64,000 nucleotides of DNA, from positions 27,620,254 to 27,684,253 of the forward strand of contig OX352765.1 of NCBI GenBank assembly GCA_947095585.1, given 5' to 3'. The DNA comes from Nephrocerus scutellatus. Lineage: Eukaryota; Arthropoda; Insecta; Diptera; Pipunculidae. The notes under the pieces are model-generated. The model saw only the letters and a program-made list of their open reading frames with translations, was not told the DNA's origin and ran no database searches. The position numbers and the translations under genes were made by a program. Shown here piece after piece: positions 44,801 to 56,100 of the stretch (its first letter is position 1; each line of letters begins with the position of its first letter).

Positions 44801-46059
44801 AAAATTAATTAGGTGTATTTTACGTAAATACAACCATAATACTACGTTATGAAATAAAATAAGTGCAGAACTTGTGAACAAAACTATACAGGGTGTATCC
44901 GTTAAGGTGGCAAATACTTAAAGGGATTATTCCTTGTATAACAATAGATATGTGTAAATAAAATATCACAAATCACCAACGGGATAAAATATTCGTTCAA
45001 AAAAACTATAATAAACAAAGGATTTTTAGACTTACAGTTACAGATATAGAAACCCAAATTATTCGCTACCATTTTTAATTTATTTATTTTAATGTATAAT
45101 TTTCTTTCTCGCCTTATATCGTATAGCTTTATTATTGCCTCTATTCTCTTTCACTGTCTCGCAAAAACGTCAGTTAAAAACAGGATGTGTCTATTTATTC
45201 TTTCTAAATAGGCAGCAATAAAATCAAAATTTAAGATTACAATTAACATACATTTATTTTGTATACACATTTTGTTAATTTTTTTTATGTAAAAATATTT
45301 CCTTTGTTTATATAACTAGTCTTACAGTTGCAGATTGTAATTTTTTTTATTTTTTATTATAGAATACATTAATTTGAATTATACAAAAAGTTTTTTTATG
45401 TACAAACGAAAAACGGTCCGATATTATTGTGAATGGGACGCCTTATATTCAACAAAAATTAAAAATGGAATTTTTTTAAGCTATTTTTTATTATTTCTTT
45501 TGCCGAGGAATTGGAATTGGAATTCTATTTTGATCGAAAGAAATGACAAAATAAACTCAATTTAGGAATTGCATTGACTATTGATGATGGTTCTTATAGA
45601 CTGAAACTACAGATGGATTACACAGTTTTCCTGTGGATTCTATTTATTAATTATAAATGCGTATCGAATGCTGATCGCTGTAGCGCCACAGTAAATCCGG
45701 CGAGCTGTATAATCGACATGAATTGCTGTGTTACATGATACGCCAAGTAGTTGTGTTTAGATGATAAACAATACAGCAAAGTAATTACAGTTTAAGTAAC
45801 GGGTTTAGGAGCAAAGAGAATCGTCTCTCGATTGACGATTTTTAAATGTTCTCTTTTTCTTCTATATACTTCTGGCTACTGGCCTAATTAAATAAATATG
45901 GGAGCATTGAACTTACAGACAATATCGCTCTATTGTTTAATTAAATAATGAAGAAAGGCAACATACCGCATAAATTAAAGGAATCCCCGATCTTCCACAT
46001 TGACAAAAATAGGAATTAATCGGACACAGTTAACTATAGAAATGTCTCGTTTCTTAATT
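41840..46059. other. 4.2-kb AT-rich region without recognised genes
   Basis: Only short frames (for example 42851-43072, a Lys-rich 73-codon frame with no domain). Contains the foldback-end relic at 44887-44935 and a tRNA-like A-box trace at 43265-43300 without a B box. Confidence 0.4.
44887..44935. repeat. terminal relic related to the foldback element
   Basis: CAGGGTGTATCCGTTAAGGT, then GGCAAATACTTAAAGGG, matches the reverse of the right end of 33553-34007 (GGGAGTATCCGTTAAGGTGG then CAGATACTTAAAGGGG) with three or four differences. Confidence 0.65.
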
Positions 46060-47580
46060 CCTCTTACTAAATCTACACAGCGAATCTCCTAAACGGCTCA
46101 CGACATGGCTTAGAGAAAAGAATTTGTTGAAAGAATCTGAAGCAGGATTTAGATCAGGATATTCGACCGTGCATCATAAATTCATCTAGAGAAGCATTGT
46201 GAAGTCCTTTCATTCGAGACAGAAAAAGCTATATGTGTTCTTTATAGACTTCAGAGCAGCTTTCGACACAGTAGACCGAAACTAATTGTTTTCGGCAGTG
46301 TAGGATGGGTGAGGATCTCCAGAGTGGTTCAAAATGGAGGATGGATTAAGACAAGGATGTTCTTTAAGTCAGGAATTGTGTGCACTCTTCATCGATTCAC
46401 CTGATCGATTTTTTACCCGGAGGTATAGAGCTTGCAGGTACATTAATCAAGGCCCTGATGTTATGTTTGTGTGTTCTCCCGAGACTCTCCAGCGGATGGT
46501 AAACCGGTTATATGAATATGGCCAATTATGGAGCTTAGTTTTTTTCCGTTTTATAATCTACACACGATCAAGGAGTTTGCACCCTTATAATGCTTAGCAC
46601 AGCGTGGGCGTTTGGAAACTAAGGAGAGGAAAAGGTTATATGTCTATGCACATGTGTATTGAATGACTACAATGGTGAGAGAATTAAAATGTGTCCGACT
46701 ACAAAAAACTAAAACATGGACAAACCTTTCAACGAAAAATTGCAAAGGCATAAATAGTAATAAATGCTACCTAGAGAAGTTTTTTCGCCAGCAAACTTAT
46801 AACGCATAGACGCAAATTCAATAAGGTTTTTGCAGCAGTCTCCGAAGCAATTATGCTGTTTGCAGCACAAGTACGGGAAGTCGAAATGTATGAGGTTCTA
46901 CATAAAAAGAATATTTCGACTTAACTGCATGCTCATGATTAAGACAGGACTGCCTCCGCTATTCATAAAAACGCTAAAGATTCAAGTGGACTATATCCTG
47001 AAGGTTCTTAAGACGCCAAACGATCCACTGCCGAATTGCACATAGGTTAATATCCAAACGGTCAAGCTGGTATGCGGAATGGCAAAATGGCATAGCTTTG
47101 CGCTAGAGCTGTGGGATATAGAAAAGTATAAAATTGCAAACCAACGCTCTATCACCTCATAAAAACAGTGCACCCCTAAAGCTTCTTAAGAGATGCAACG
47201 GATTAACGGATTTCGATTCACAGAACCAGGTATATCACAATCTGCAAGACAGTAACTTTCGCGACGAATTCAGTCTGAAAGAACAACCAATGGTGGCGAA
47301 TTATTATTCATTATTATTTCATTCCACATAGGGATGAACTCCCAATTCCTTGGAGAAAAAAAATATGTCATGCATTTCCTTGGAAGGTGCCCGATGCTGA
47401 GGAAAACGAGAAGACTCTTTTTCGGGAGTGACTTTATACCGGACGTTCAAGTACTGGGATACGTAAATGAGCCTAACGTGACTCAACTGTATCGTTATTG
47501 CAAGTTTCTCTGGGGTATCGAAATCAAATTATTACACGACATTTCTAAAACCCACAAAAGTACTCTCCTTCCTTTCTAAA
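46060..47580 (+). mobile_element. LINE relic, unassigned clade
   Basis: Plus strand: LTTWLREKNLLKESEAGFRS, GYSTVHHKF, LYVFFIDFRAAFDTVDRN (RT Asp), MEDGLRQGCSLSQELCALFI (R-Q-G-C-x-L-S), a degraded strand, IKTGLPPLFIKTLKIQVDYI, LKVLKTPNDPLP, and the C-terminal KYVMHFLGRCPMLRKTRR (H-x-x-x-x-C tail). The A-D-D motif is lost. It does not match the other LINE families in the window. Confidence 0.75.
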
Positions 47581-47894
47581 TTAAATATTTTATTTTTTTT
47601 TTATTATACAGAATTAATCTATATAGTTGTCAATCTGCATCCATACTTTTTTTTTGATTTTGTAGTAAAAAATTAATGTAATATTTAAAACAAATAAAAA
47701 AATAAAATCTGAACCTAATCTAAATCTACTTCTGGTTAGACGAGACTGCAGTTGCTGTTTTTAATATATTTGCTTTAAGCCTTAAGTTACGTTACATACA
47801 AGTAGTTAGTTGTCAACATACCTATATTCGAATACAGCTACTATTTCCATGTGTAGTTGCCCTTTTTTTAAAAACTTGACTTGCCCCCTATTTG

Positions 47895-48000
47895 TCTGTA
47901 TTTTCGACCACTTTGTGGTACTTTTTAACCAACTTCCACACAACCTAGAGAGCTGAAATTTTGTAAGTGTCGGTAAGTCCAAAAGAGAATTTTTTATATA
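47895..48000 (+). repeat. single unit of the 135-bp tandem repeat
   Basis: CGACCACTTTGTGGTACTTTTTAACCAACTTCC, then ACACAACCTAGAGAGCTGAA and ATTTTGTAAGTGTC match the units at 13725-14150. It sits directly beside a mariner relic. Confidence 0.75.
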
Positions 48001-48009
48001 TTAATATAT

Positions 48010-48470
48010 TTATATATTAAATATCTTGCTGTGTGGCCTTATATAGTTCAATTGGTCCAGCAATTGAAGCCACGTGACCATCCGCTTCAATATCGATTCG
48101 CTGTGTGGGCCTGCGACCAACTCAAAAATCATCTTTTCGGAAGAGGCGCATTTCCATCTCGGTTGGTTCGTAAACAAACAAAATTGTCGCATTTGGGTTT
48201 CGGAAAACCACAAGGATATGTGGAGAAGCCAATGCATCAATTGCCGGCACGAACGTTACGTCCAACGGAATCAACTACCGCGACCGCGATGTTAACATAT
48301 TTTTTGTGGCCATATCTTGAAGATATTGTTTTGGACGACTTTTGGGACAATCCACAAACAATTGAGCATTTGAAAGCCAATATTGAAGCCTCCATTGCCG
48401 AAATAGAGCCGCACACAATACAATAATACAAAATGTGCTCAGAAATTGGACCGACCGAATTTTTTTACAT
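48010..48470 (+). mobile_element. mariner-type transposase relic
   Basis: Two frames, shifted twice: QLKPRDHPLQYRFAVWACDQ (48058-48117), then KIIFSEEAHFHLGWFVNKQN and CRIWVSENHKD (48128-48220; E-E-A-H is the catalytic D-E-A-H position with Asp changed to Glu), then MLTYFLWPYLEDIVLDDFWD and IEASIAEIEPHTI. The second catalytic block (Q-D-G-A) is deleted. Non-functional. Confidence 0.8.
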
Positions 48471-50730
48471 TTACATACTTGTTTTTCTTCTTAAATTGAA
48501 GAGCTGTGGGTGTATTCTTTTTAAACCATCACCATGATATCACCATGGATAAAGGTTTCTGTTTTTTTTTAATGATGAGGGAGATATGTTACGTATTAGG
48601 GTGTATGCAGAAGAAAAGCCTATAAATATATATTTCAAAAGTTGCTTTTACATATCCCCCACTTTTATCAACTTAGCCATTTAATTATGGCGTTGGTAAA
48701 CTGCATGAATCCTTTGTTGTCGCGAATACACCTGTTAAAAAATTATTTAGAGGACGAAGCTTAAACATTCTGCTCATTAAAAATCAATAATAAGTAAAGT
48801 CATGAAATTGTTAACAAATTTCAATAAAAAATAGATTGTAACGTTGATTATTTTCACACACTCAATCAAGAGCTTGTTTAATATATAAATTAAAACAATA
48901 ATCTGAAGATAATTATTAATATAAAAACGTATTAAACGAAAGTAAGTTGTTTCGCAACTTCTAATTAAGATTCTGTTACATTTTTTGTTGTGGTTTACCT
49001 TAAGACAGTCCTAGTCTAGTTCAGTGAACTCACAAATAAATAAAAACCTTACAATTTATATTTAATTATTTATCAATTAAGGTTTGAAAATACTTATATC
49101 TCGGACAGTCGAGAACCAAACGGACTCCAATTGTAAAGTCAGAAAAGATTAAAATAAAATCTTATCTTGAGTAATTATGAGAAATACTTGATGTTTCTTA
49201 TGATTTTTGGAATAAAAACCCTCTTTCTAAGCAATTTTTTACGGTCTTATTTCTTTAAAATATAATTGAAAAAATGTTGAAAAAATAAACCAAATTTTGA
49301 TATTAAAATTGAAAAAAGTTGCTTATTTTATTTGCGACTTGAAATGTTGATTTTTTTTCATGTAGGTACAATTTTTACAAATATTTTATTTTGACAGAGT
49401 AGAAATATGTTACAATTTTTCTCTAAAATTATCAGGACGATATTCCTGGACTAAGATTCATTTTCTCTATCCAACATTGCAGTATTTCGGAATTTGCAAA
49501 ATGTTTAACAAGACACACAAGAGTTCTTTTTACATTTTTCACACACACACACACATTTTACAACTTCTTAAAGAAGGTTCTGACAATCTGTAGTGATATT
49601 TAAAAAATAAAAAAAGGACTCATTGTTTTAATTATGTATTAATCAGAAAAACATGAAAAACCTGGAGAATTTCTCCTAATGGGGATGAAATTGTTAATTT
49701 GTTGGCAAACTTTTAGTTTTTTAGTTTAATATTAAAAGTAGAATTTGAAACAATTGGTACATTTTTCTCTTTTTTATACATTTATTTAACTTGGTTTGGG
49801 TAAAGTTTGCTACAGGCTCACGGTTGGACATCTTCGAGCTTTTTTAAGGTATGTCGATTTACAGAGTTTAAAATTTTCACGCAAGTCAGGCTTGCATGAC
49901 AATGCATTTTGACGGACATCTGCGTTTCGGATTACGGGATAACCGCAGAAAACACACTAACAAAAGCTTATTTTGCATGTAAATAAATGAAAGTGCGCAC
50001 AACTAAACAATCGAAGTACGAATCCCCTGCTCAGAGATCCATGCACTAATCCAATGAGTCCACATATCGTACAATATATTAGAATAAAAACAAGGAATAT
50101 TCATATGCACATACATGTTCATGCTTACATTACATATATATATATATATGTGTATATGTCGAAAGTTTAGTGAAAAAAAGTGAAAAAGATGTCAAAGTTA
50201 AAATAAAAAATAAGTGAACATTAATGTATACTTGAATGCAAATTTTGTATGCGGCGAACAGAACGAGAAATGAAGAGAATGACTACAAAAAAAAAGTTCA
50301 ATTACTCAGAATTAAGTTAAGGAATAAAGCAAATATGCTGAAACCTCCTAATCCAATGTACCTATAATTTCCTATATTTTCGACACATAAATTATAAATT
50401 TTCGACTAAAAGAAGCGGTTGATTTACCATCAGGAATAATATCAACACATATTCCACCTATCCTTCAAACTTGCTGCAACTTTAAATGTTTTTGGAGGTG
50501 GTGGTTACCAACGACAGGTTTAGGCTGATTGGGCTGTACCGATGGGTCAAAGTACTGTAGCTGAATTAAGCGCTGCAGTTATTAAAAGAAAGCAGTCAGT
50601 TTAATTAAATTATTAGCGATGACTTTTCGCAGAACAAAGAAAAGTTGATAATCAAAATTAACAATCAAAACAGTGACAGTATACCACTTTTGCCTTAGCC
50701 GATTTCACCCCAGATCAACTTACAACTACC

Positions 50731-50880
50731 ATGTAACTATTTTTATCAAATATTGTTCCCTTACTTCCTTTTGAAGTGCAGGCTACAATTTTCTAGCGTT
50801 ACTTCTATGTAACTATTTTTATCAAATATTGTTCCCTTACTTCCTTTTGAAGTGCTAAGCAAGCTACAATTTTCTAGCTT
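50731..50880 (+). repeat. 76-bp tandem duplication
   Basis: ATGTAACTATTTTTATCAAA, then TATTGTTCCCTTACTTCC and TTTTGAAGTGC begin at 50731 and again at 50807. The second copy has an extra TAAGCA before AGCTACAATTTTCTAGC. Near identity means it is recent. Confidence 0.9.
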
Positions 50881-50984
50881 TACGTTACGTTACGAAAATT
50901 TCGTTGCGAGCATTAAGAAAATTACGATCGCATGAGGGGAATAGTTAAGTACGAGGGGAGTGCGTCGTCTTTGGAGAATCGCTT

Positions 50985-51180
50985 TTTTAAATTATCTATA
51001 TTAACTTCGTGTTTGTGGCAACCAAATCTTTTGATTAATTTTTACCCCTTTAACCCTGTTTATTCAAACTTTGTACACAATGTGTATCTCCGATGAAGAC
51101 TGGTTGGAGAATATAGAGAATTTATGTATGTACTTAAAAATTTTAATTTTTTATGGGTTGGTTTTTTTTTGGCATTTATT
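50985..51180 (-). repeat. dispersed repeat (TAAATTCTCT family), deleted copy 5
   Basis: Right end TAAATTATCTATATTAACTTCG at 50988, GATTAATTTTTACCC, CACAATGTGTATC, then a jump to the left end AGAGAATTTATG...AAAATTTTAATTTTTTATGGGTTG (51117-51163). The centre is deleted; both ends are present and define the family limits. Confidence 0.75.
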
Positions 51181-53112
51181 TTTATTGTTATCATTGTTAT
51201 TACGTTTGTGTGCTATGTTTGATGTATATTACTTTTGTTTTTGTTTTTTTTTTGTTTTGCTTTTTCACATGCATCATTTCAAATTCAAAAAAAAACAGGT
51301 AATTTGTATTTCAAATATGAACAATAAGTACTAAATTTTAATCATAATAATATAATAAAAGCAGTAAAATAAAATTACAATATCAATATAAATTGCTACA
51401 ATTTGTGAATTTCGGTTTTGTAGGTGAAGCCGGGCCTTTTTTTTCAAAGTATGAACGTTAATTGCTAATAGTTAATAAATGTTGAATATGTACTTTTACA
51501 GATGTGCGTCTGTCCGTTTGTGTGTGCTTGTGTATTTTCGATCTAAAAAATTTTTTTTTGTTTTTCTTGCTGTTCATATTTTCTGCTATCGCAATTGCTT
51601 CACCGAGTTACAAAGCTCTTTGAAAAAATTGTTGCTTTTTCTCTTCTACACAATAATCGAAAATAACAAACACACTTTACTATTCAATTTAGATTTCCAT
51701 TTTTTCTATTTCCGAATGTTTCCAAAAAAAAAATACATTTACAATATAAATTTTTCATATACATAAATATGTGTGTGTGGGTGGCCTTTAATTATATTTT
51801 AACTTGATTTTTACTAATAATAATGATAATTATGCACGCACGCACGCAGTCCCATTAATAAGTTCAAATAATTTCAATTATAATCGTATTTTAATTGTAC
51901 TCTTTTCTCTTCCGTGCAAAGAAAAGTGAAATAATATTTTTATTAAAATTGTTGCTTGCTTCATTCGCTGATTCTTCGTGTATTAATATTTAAATAATTT
52001 TTGTATACAAATTTCCCCCAAGAGTTGAGAGGGTGTTGCCATTCTCTCCTTTTGTTTTTTTTGGCTAATCGATAATCTCTTCTTATTGGCTTTTTTGTTT
52101 GTTTTGAATTAATTACAATTATGAAATACAAAGAGGTTTAATTCAAATTCGTTTTTCTCATTAGGATTACCTATCAAAATTATAACATAACTACATAATA
52201 ATAATAAGCATAATAATCGTATTAATAATAGTAATTGTGTTTCACATGTAATGATTATTGTGTTGCTGCTCGAATGGTAAAAAGTTTGACGACGACCGCC
52301 GACGGACTTCCTTCCTCCTTCTCCTTTACTAATTTAATGAATTTCGCTTTTAGAGTGATTGAGTGAGATTGGATTGGAGCGAGAGACAGATGTTGATTTA
52401 GAGAAGGGAGACATTTTCTCTTCGTATGATTGTGTATGTGTGTGGCTGGCTGCTACACACCATCTAATTATTATCTAATTTATGTCTGTTTTGCCTTCCA
52501 TTTTTCATCCTTTTAAAAATATTTTTTCTCCTTATTTATATATTTCTATCGATAAAACTTCTCATTTTTTTTTCTTTGTTTTTATATACTATCATTATTA
52601 ACTTTTGCGAAAAATTCTTAGAATTTGTTTGTGTGAGTGGGTGGTGTGTGTCTTTATTTATGTATTCACTTCCTTTTATATAATATATATAGACAATCTT
52701 TCAATCCAAACACATCTTATTCTATGCACTGCGACGACGCCACACGATCAGTAAGTAGTCTTTCCCAAATTATTTGTTTTAAGTTTATTTTTTCTTGTTA
52801 ATAATATTCAATGTTCATGCTTAACTTCTTCTGTTTTTTAATTAATATTATTATATTCATTATCATTTCTTACAAGTTGTAGTCGCCGCGCGCGTGTGCG
52901 ATTAACGTTTCTTTCTTCACTTTTTACCATTTTTTTTCATTTTATTATTTTTTTATTTTTTATTCTCAGTTCTTACGTAGAAGAGATCGCAGTACCTTGC
53001 ATTTTGATAGGAGAGAAGGACGTCAGCAGATAAAAAAATGCATATTTTCTAATCCTTTTTTCATTCAGTTACAATTACGTTTTAATGTGGGATGTTGTTT
53101 ACTCTATCAACA

Positions 53113-53120
53113 TTATTGGC
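53113..53120 (-). other. tral: inferred terminal coding exon of tral
   Basis: The exon at 55413 ends GCTGCTG before GTAAGAATT, a strong donor. The next good acceptor in frame is TTTTTTTTTACAG at 53130-53121, joining G|GC CAA TAA and ending the protein A-I-A-A-G-Q. Without splicing the frame ends four codons later (K-N-L-F). The 2.3-kb intron so defined is filled with LINE relics. Confidence 0.5.
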
Positions 53121-56100
53121 CTGTAAAAAAAAGTTAAACAGATAATTAAGTTGAAAGTTTACATTGATAATTGAGATAAAATAAACTATAAACACAGAGA
53201 AAGAGAATGAATAAACATAGCACAAGAATTGGCACACGGAAATTAGTTTAGTCTCTCATATTCATTCTAATGTTCGAAACTTCGAGACAATTTTGCAAAT
53301 AATCATAAAAGGAACATTCGTAAATAGGCCCTGAGTAACTTCAGAGTAACTTTTAATTTTATGTTGGTAAAATGTCACCCATCCCAACTTTGATGTTCGA
53401 AAGTTACCCTGAAGTTACTCAGGCAGTACATGGTGACTGCCCGCTAAGGATTTTACGACTTTTTTTCTAGTCATGACTCGTTTATTTATGTTTTTGAATG
53501 AGTCGAAAATGTCAACAGATTGTCGAATGTAATTCACAAGATCTTTTGATGTTTGATTGTAGGGATTGTCCTGCCGTGTATCAAGATGTCGAGCTTCTTT
53601 GGTCCAGGTGGTAAAAAGTGTAGCGGACGTTTTTTCTGGAGACAGGATTAGATTTCGACTGGTAAAGAAGTCATTAAGATAGTTGGCAAGCCGTCGTTTC
53701 GTTGTGTTGGAGAGTTGTGACTCTAGGATGTCTTGTAGTCAGATGCGCCTTGGTCAACGGTGTCGAATGCCTTCGATAGGTCCAGTGCAACAAGACCACT
53801 GCGGTCACAGGGACACTGTTGGTTAAGACCTTGCGAGATGAGTGTTGTGATCTCTGTAAAGGCTGTGGTTGTGCTGCGCTGCTTGCGGAAGACGTGTTTG
53901 TGTTCAGTTAACTAGAGTTTGGAATGAAGATGAGGTAGTAGTATTGCTTCGAGTATTTTATCTGTGGGAGACAGGAGAGAAATTTGACGATACGAGGATC
54001 CTTGGTCTGCCTGTTTACCGGGCTTGAGTAGGGGAATAATTCTACCCACTTTCCAAGGGTCAGGGGTGTCCAATGTTTTGGTGGGGGTTGGTGACTGCCC
54101 CAATTGTCTGTCGACAAAACTGGTGACACTTGGCCAGTCCGCCTTGGCTAAATTGACAAATGTGCGTTTATCCGCAGACACAAAGTCATCGGCTTTATTC
54201 ACGGTGATGATGATCGGGATATGGTCGGAGTTTAACGCTATATCTGTTCTCCAGTATGTACAGGCTAATAAGAAGTCGCTCACTATACTGATGTCTGGGG
54301 AGCTGGAGCAAGTGGCACAGATCCTGGTGGGAGAATTTTCATTGATGGTACCAAAGTTTGACACGTCGATTTGCTCAGTAATATGCGTGCCGTGACGATC
54401 GTTCTCAAGATTAGAGTGCCAGCAATCATGGTGGACGGTAAATTCAGGCTTTTACCATCTGTTAGAAGATGTTCTAAAGAAGGAAAGTAGCCTGATGTAC
54501 AGCAGGCAAGTTAAAGGAATATGGACATTTGTTATTTCGATTAGAGTGTCGTTTGTATTGACTGCAATAGTTAGTGTTTTGAGATGTTGATCGTGTGTGG
54601 TGTCGGTGTCGGCATGAGTCTGTAGTTGACCGAGGCACCCATACTATGGTGATGTCCAGAAATTGGCTGATCGAAGCAAATTCTTCTTGGCACTGTTGTA
54701 AGAGTTTCAAGTTTATGGTGGTCGCAAGAGTCGACCTTACCTTATCGCAGATTGACTATTAACACATATGCCAATCCTTCCAATTTTGACGTTACTGAGC
54801 CTTAGTGCACTGAAGACCTCCCTCTGAAAGATACTAGCTGAATCGGGTAGCTTGTATGACCTTAGCAGATTTAGATCATCCGAAAAGATACCTGCACCAA
54901 CTCCGTCCTTTATCTTGGATCCATCCGTGAATATTGTTGCGTCAAAAATTGCCTTGTTATTGCCCCAATCTTCCAGTTAATGACATTAAATGAGTGCTTT
55001 TATAGTCTTTTCGATAGAGGAATTCATGATACTAAGTTGTCAAATAAAAGATATCGAAATAGTTTACGACTCGTGGCGGAAATCATTATAGGGCCCCAGT
55101 TACTAGAACAATTTATTTGGTCGTGTAAAAAATAGCGTAGATTACTCGCTGAAAAGTGCCTAATGTATGCTCGTTAGATTGCCGCTCCTAGCTCCTACTC
55201 CTACTATTTCGGGATGGACACTCAATTTTCCAATGACACCTGCCTAAAGCACTTACCTGGCAACTTTTGACTATGATTATTTTTCTGTGATTTGCGGTGG
55301 TTGATTGCTTGATCTGATTGATTTAGATTTCAACCATTTTTTTTAATATGAGATTTTTAGCCTCAAATTTAAATACATATTACGAAAATAAATCATTAAA
55401 ACAAATTCTTACCAGCAGCTATTGCCGTTACTTGTGGCTGTATATTGTTATCTTGTGTCTTCGGATTTGTTGTTGGAGTTTGTTGCTGCTGTGGCGTATT
55501 TTGATTCTTTTGTGGGATGTTATTTTGGTCATTGGCAACTACAACATTGGCATTTGCTGGTGAACCACCGACACCGCCATTTGCAGCAAGCATTCGATTG
55601 GCGTTACGGTTATTATTGTTATTTCGATTGTTGTAACTGTTGCCACCCCTGTAACCCCGATTGTATGCACCGTAATTATTCATGTTACGATTGTAGTAGT
55701 TACCTCGGCCGCGATAACTGTTGTAAAACAAGTAAGAATAATAAGAAAACGAAAATAAGCTTACGACGAGTAATATTCAACTTACTTTCCACGTCTTGTC
55801 GAAGAAACGCCAAATGTTTCGCTATTTAACTTTCTCTCTTGACGCCAATCATTCTTGTTCTTGGACCGATCTTGTGCCGCTTCACACGATATGTTATCAA
55901 AGAATGATTTTGTCTTGTCATAGCCAACAGTGATTTCCTCATCTTCCGGTTCATGTTCACCGGCGCCAGTTTCATTACCGGAATCGTCTTTTTTATCTGC
56001 CTCGCCATTAATCTATGTATGAGAAAAGAGAATAAAGTAAAGTTAAGAACTTTCTAACAAGTGACTGCCTGTGACACAGTATAATCTCATGCGATGTTGA

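Larger units (their letters stand above)
48471..53112. other. AT-rich region downstream of tral, probably part 3' UTR
   Basis: No coding gene recognised. If the terminal exon at 53120 is right, the tral 3' UTR begins at 53112 and runs leftward for an unknown length through T-rich DNA with many TTTATT (AATAAA on the minus strand), the first clusters near 52940-52965 and 52656. A (TA)n run lies at 50133-50149 and (CA)n at 49542-49554. Confidence 0.4.

Noticed and set aside
49995..50060. tRNA-like GGATTCGTAC motif on the minus strand
   Set aside because: B-box match is poor, A box unclear, no tail or second copy seen.
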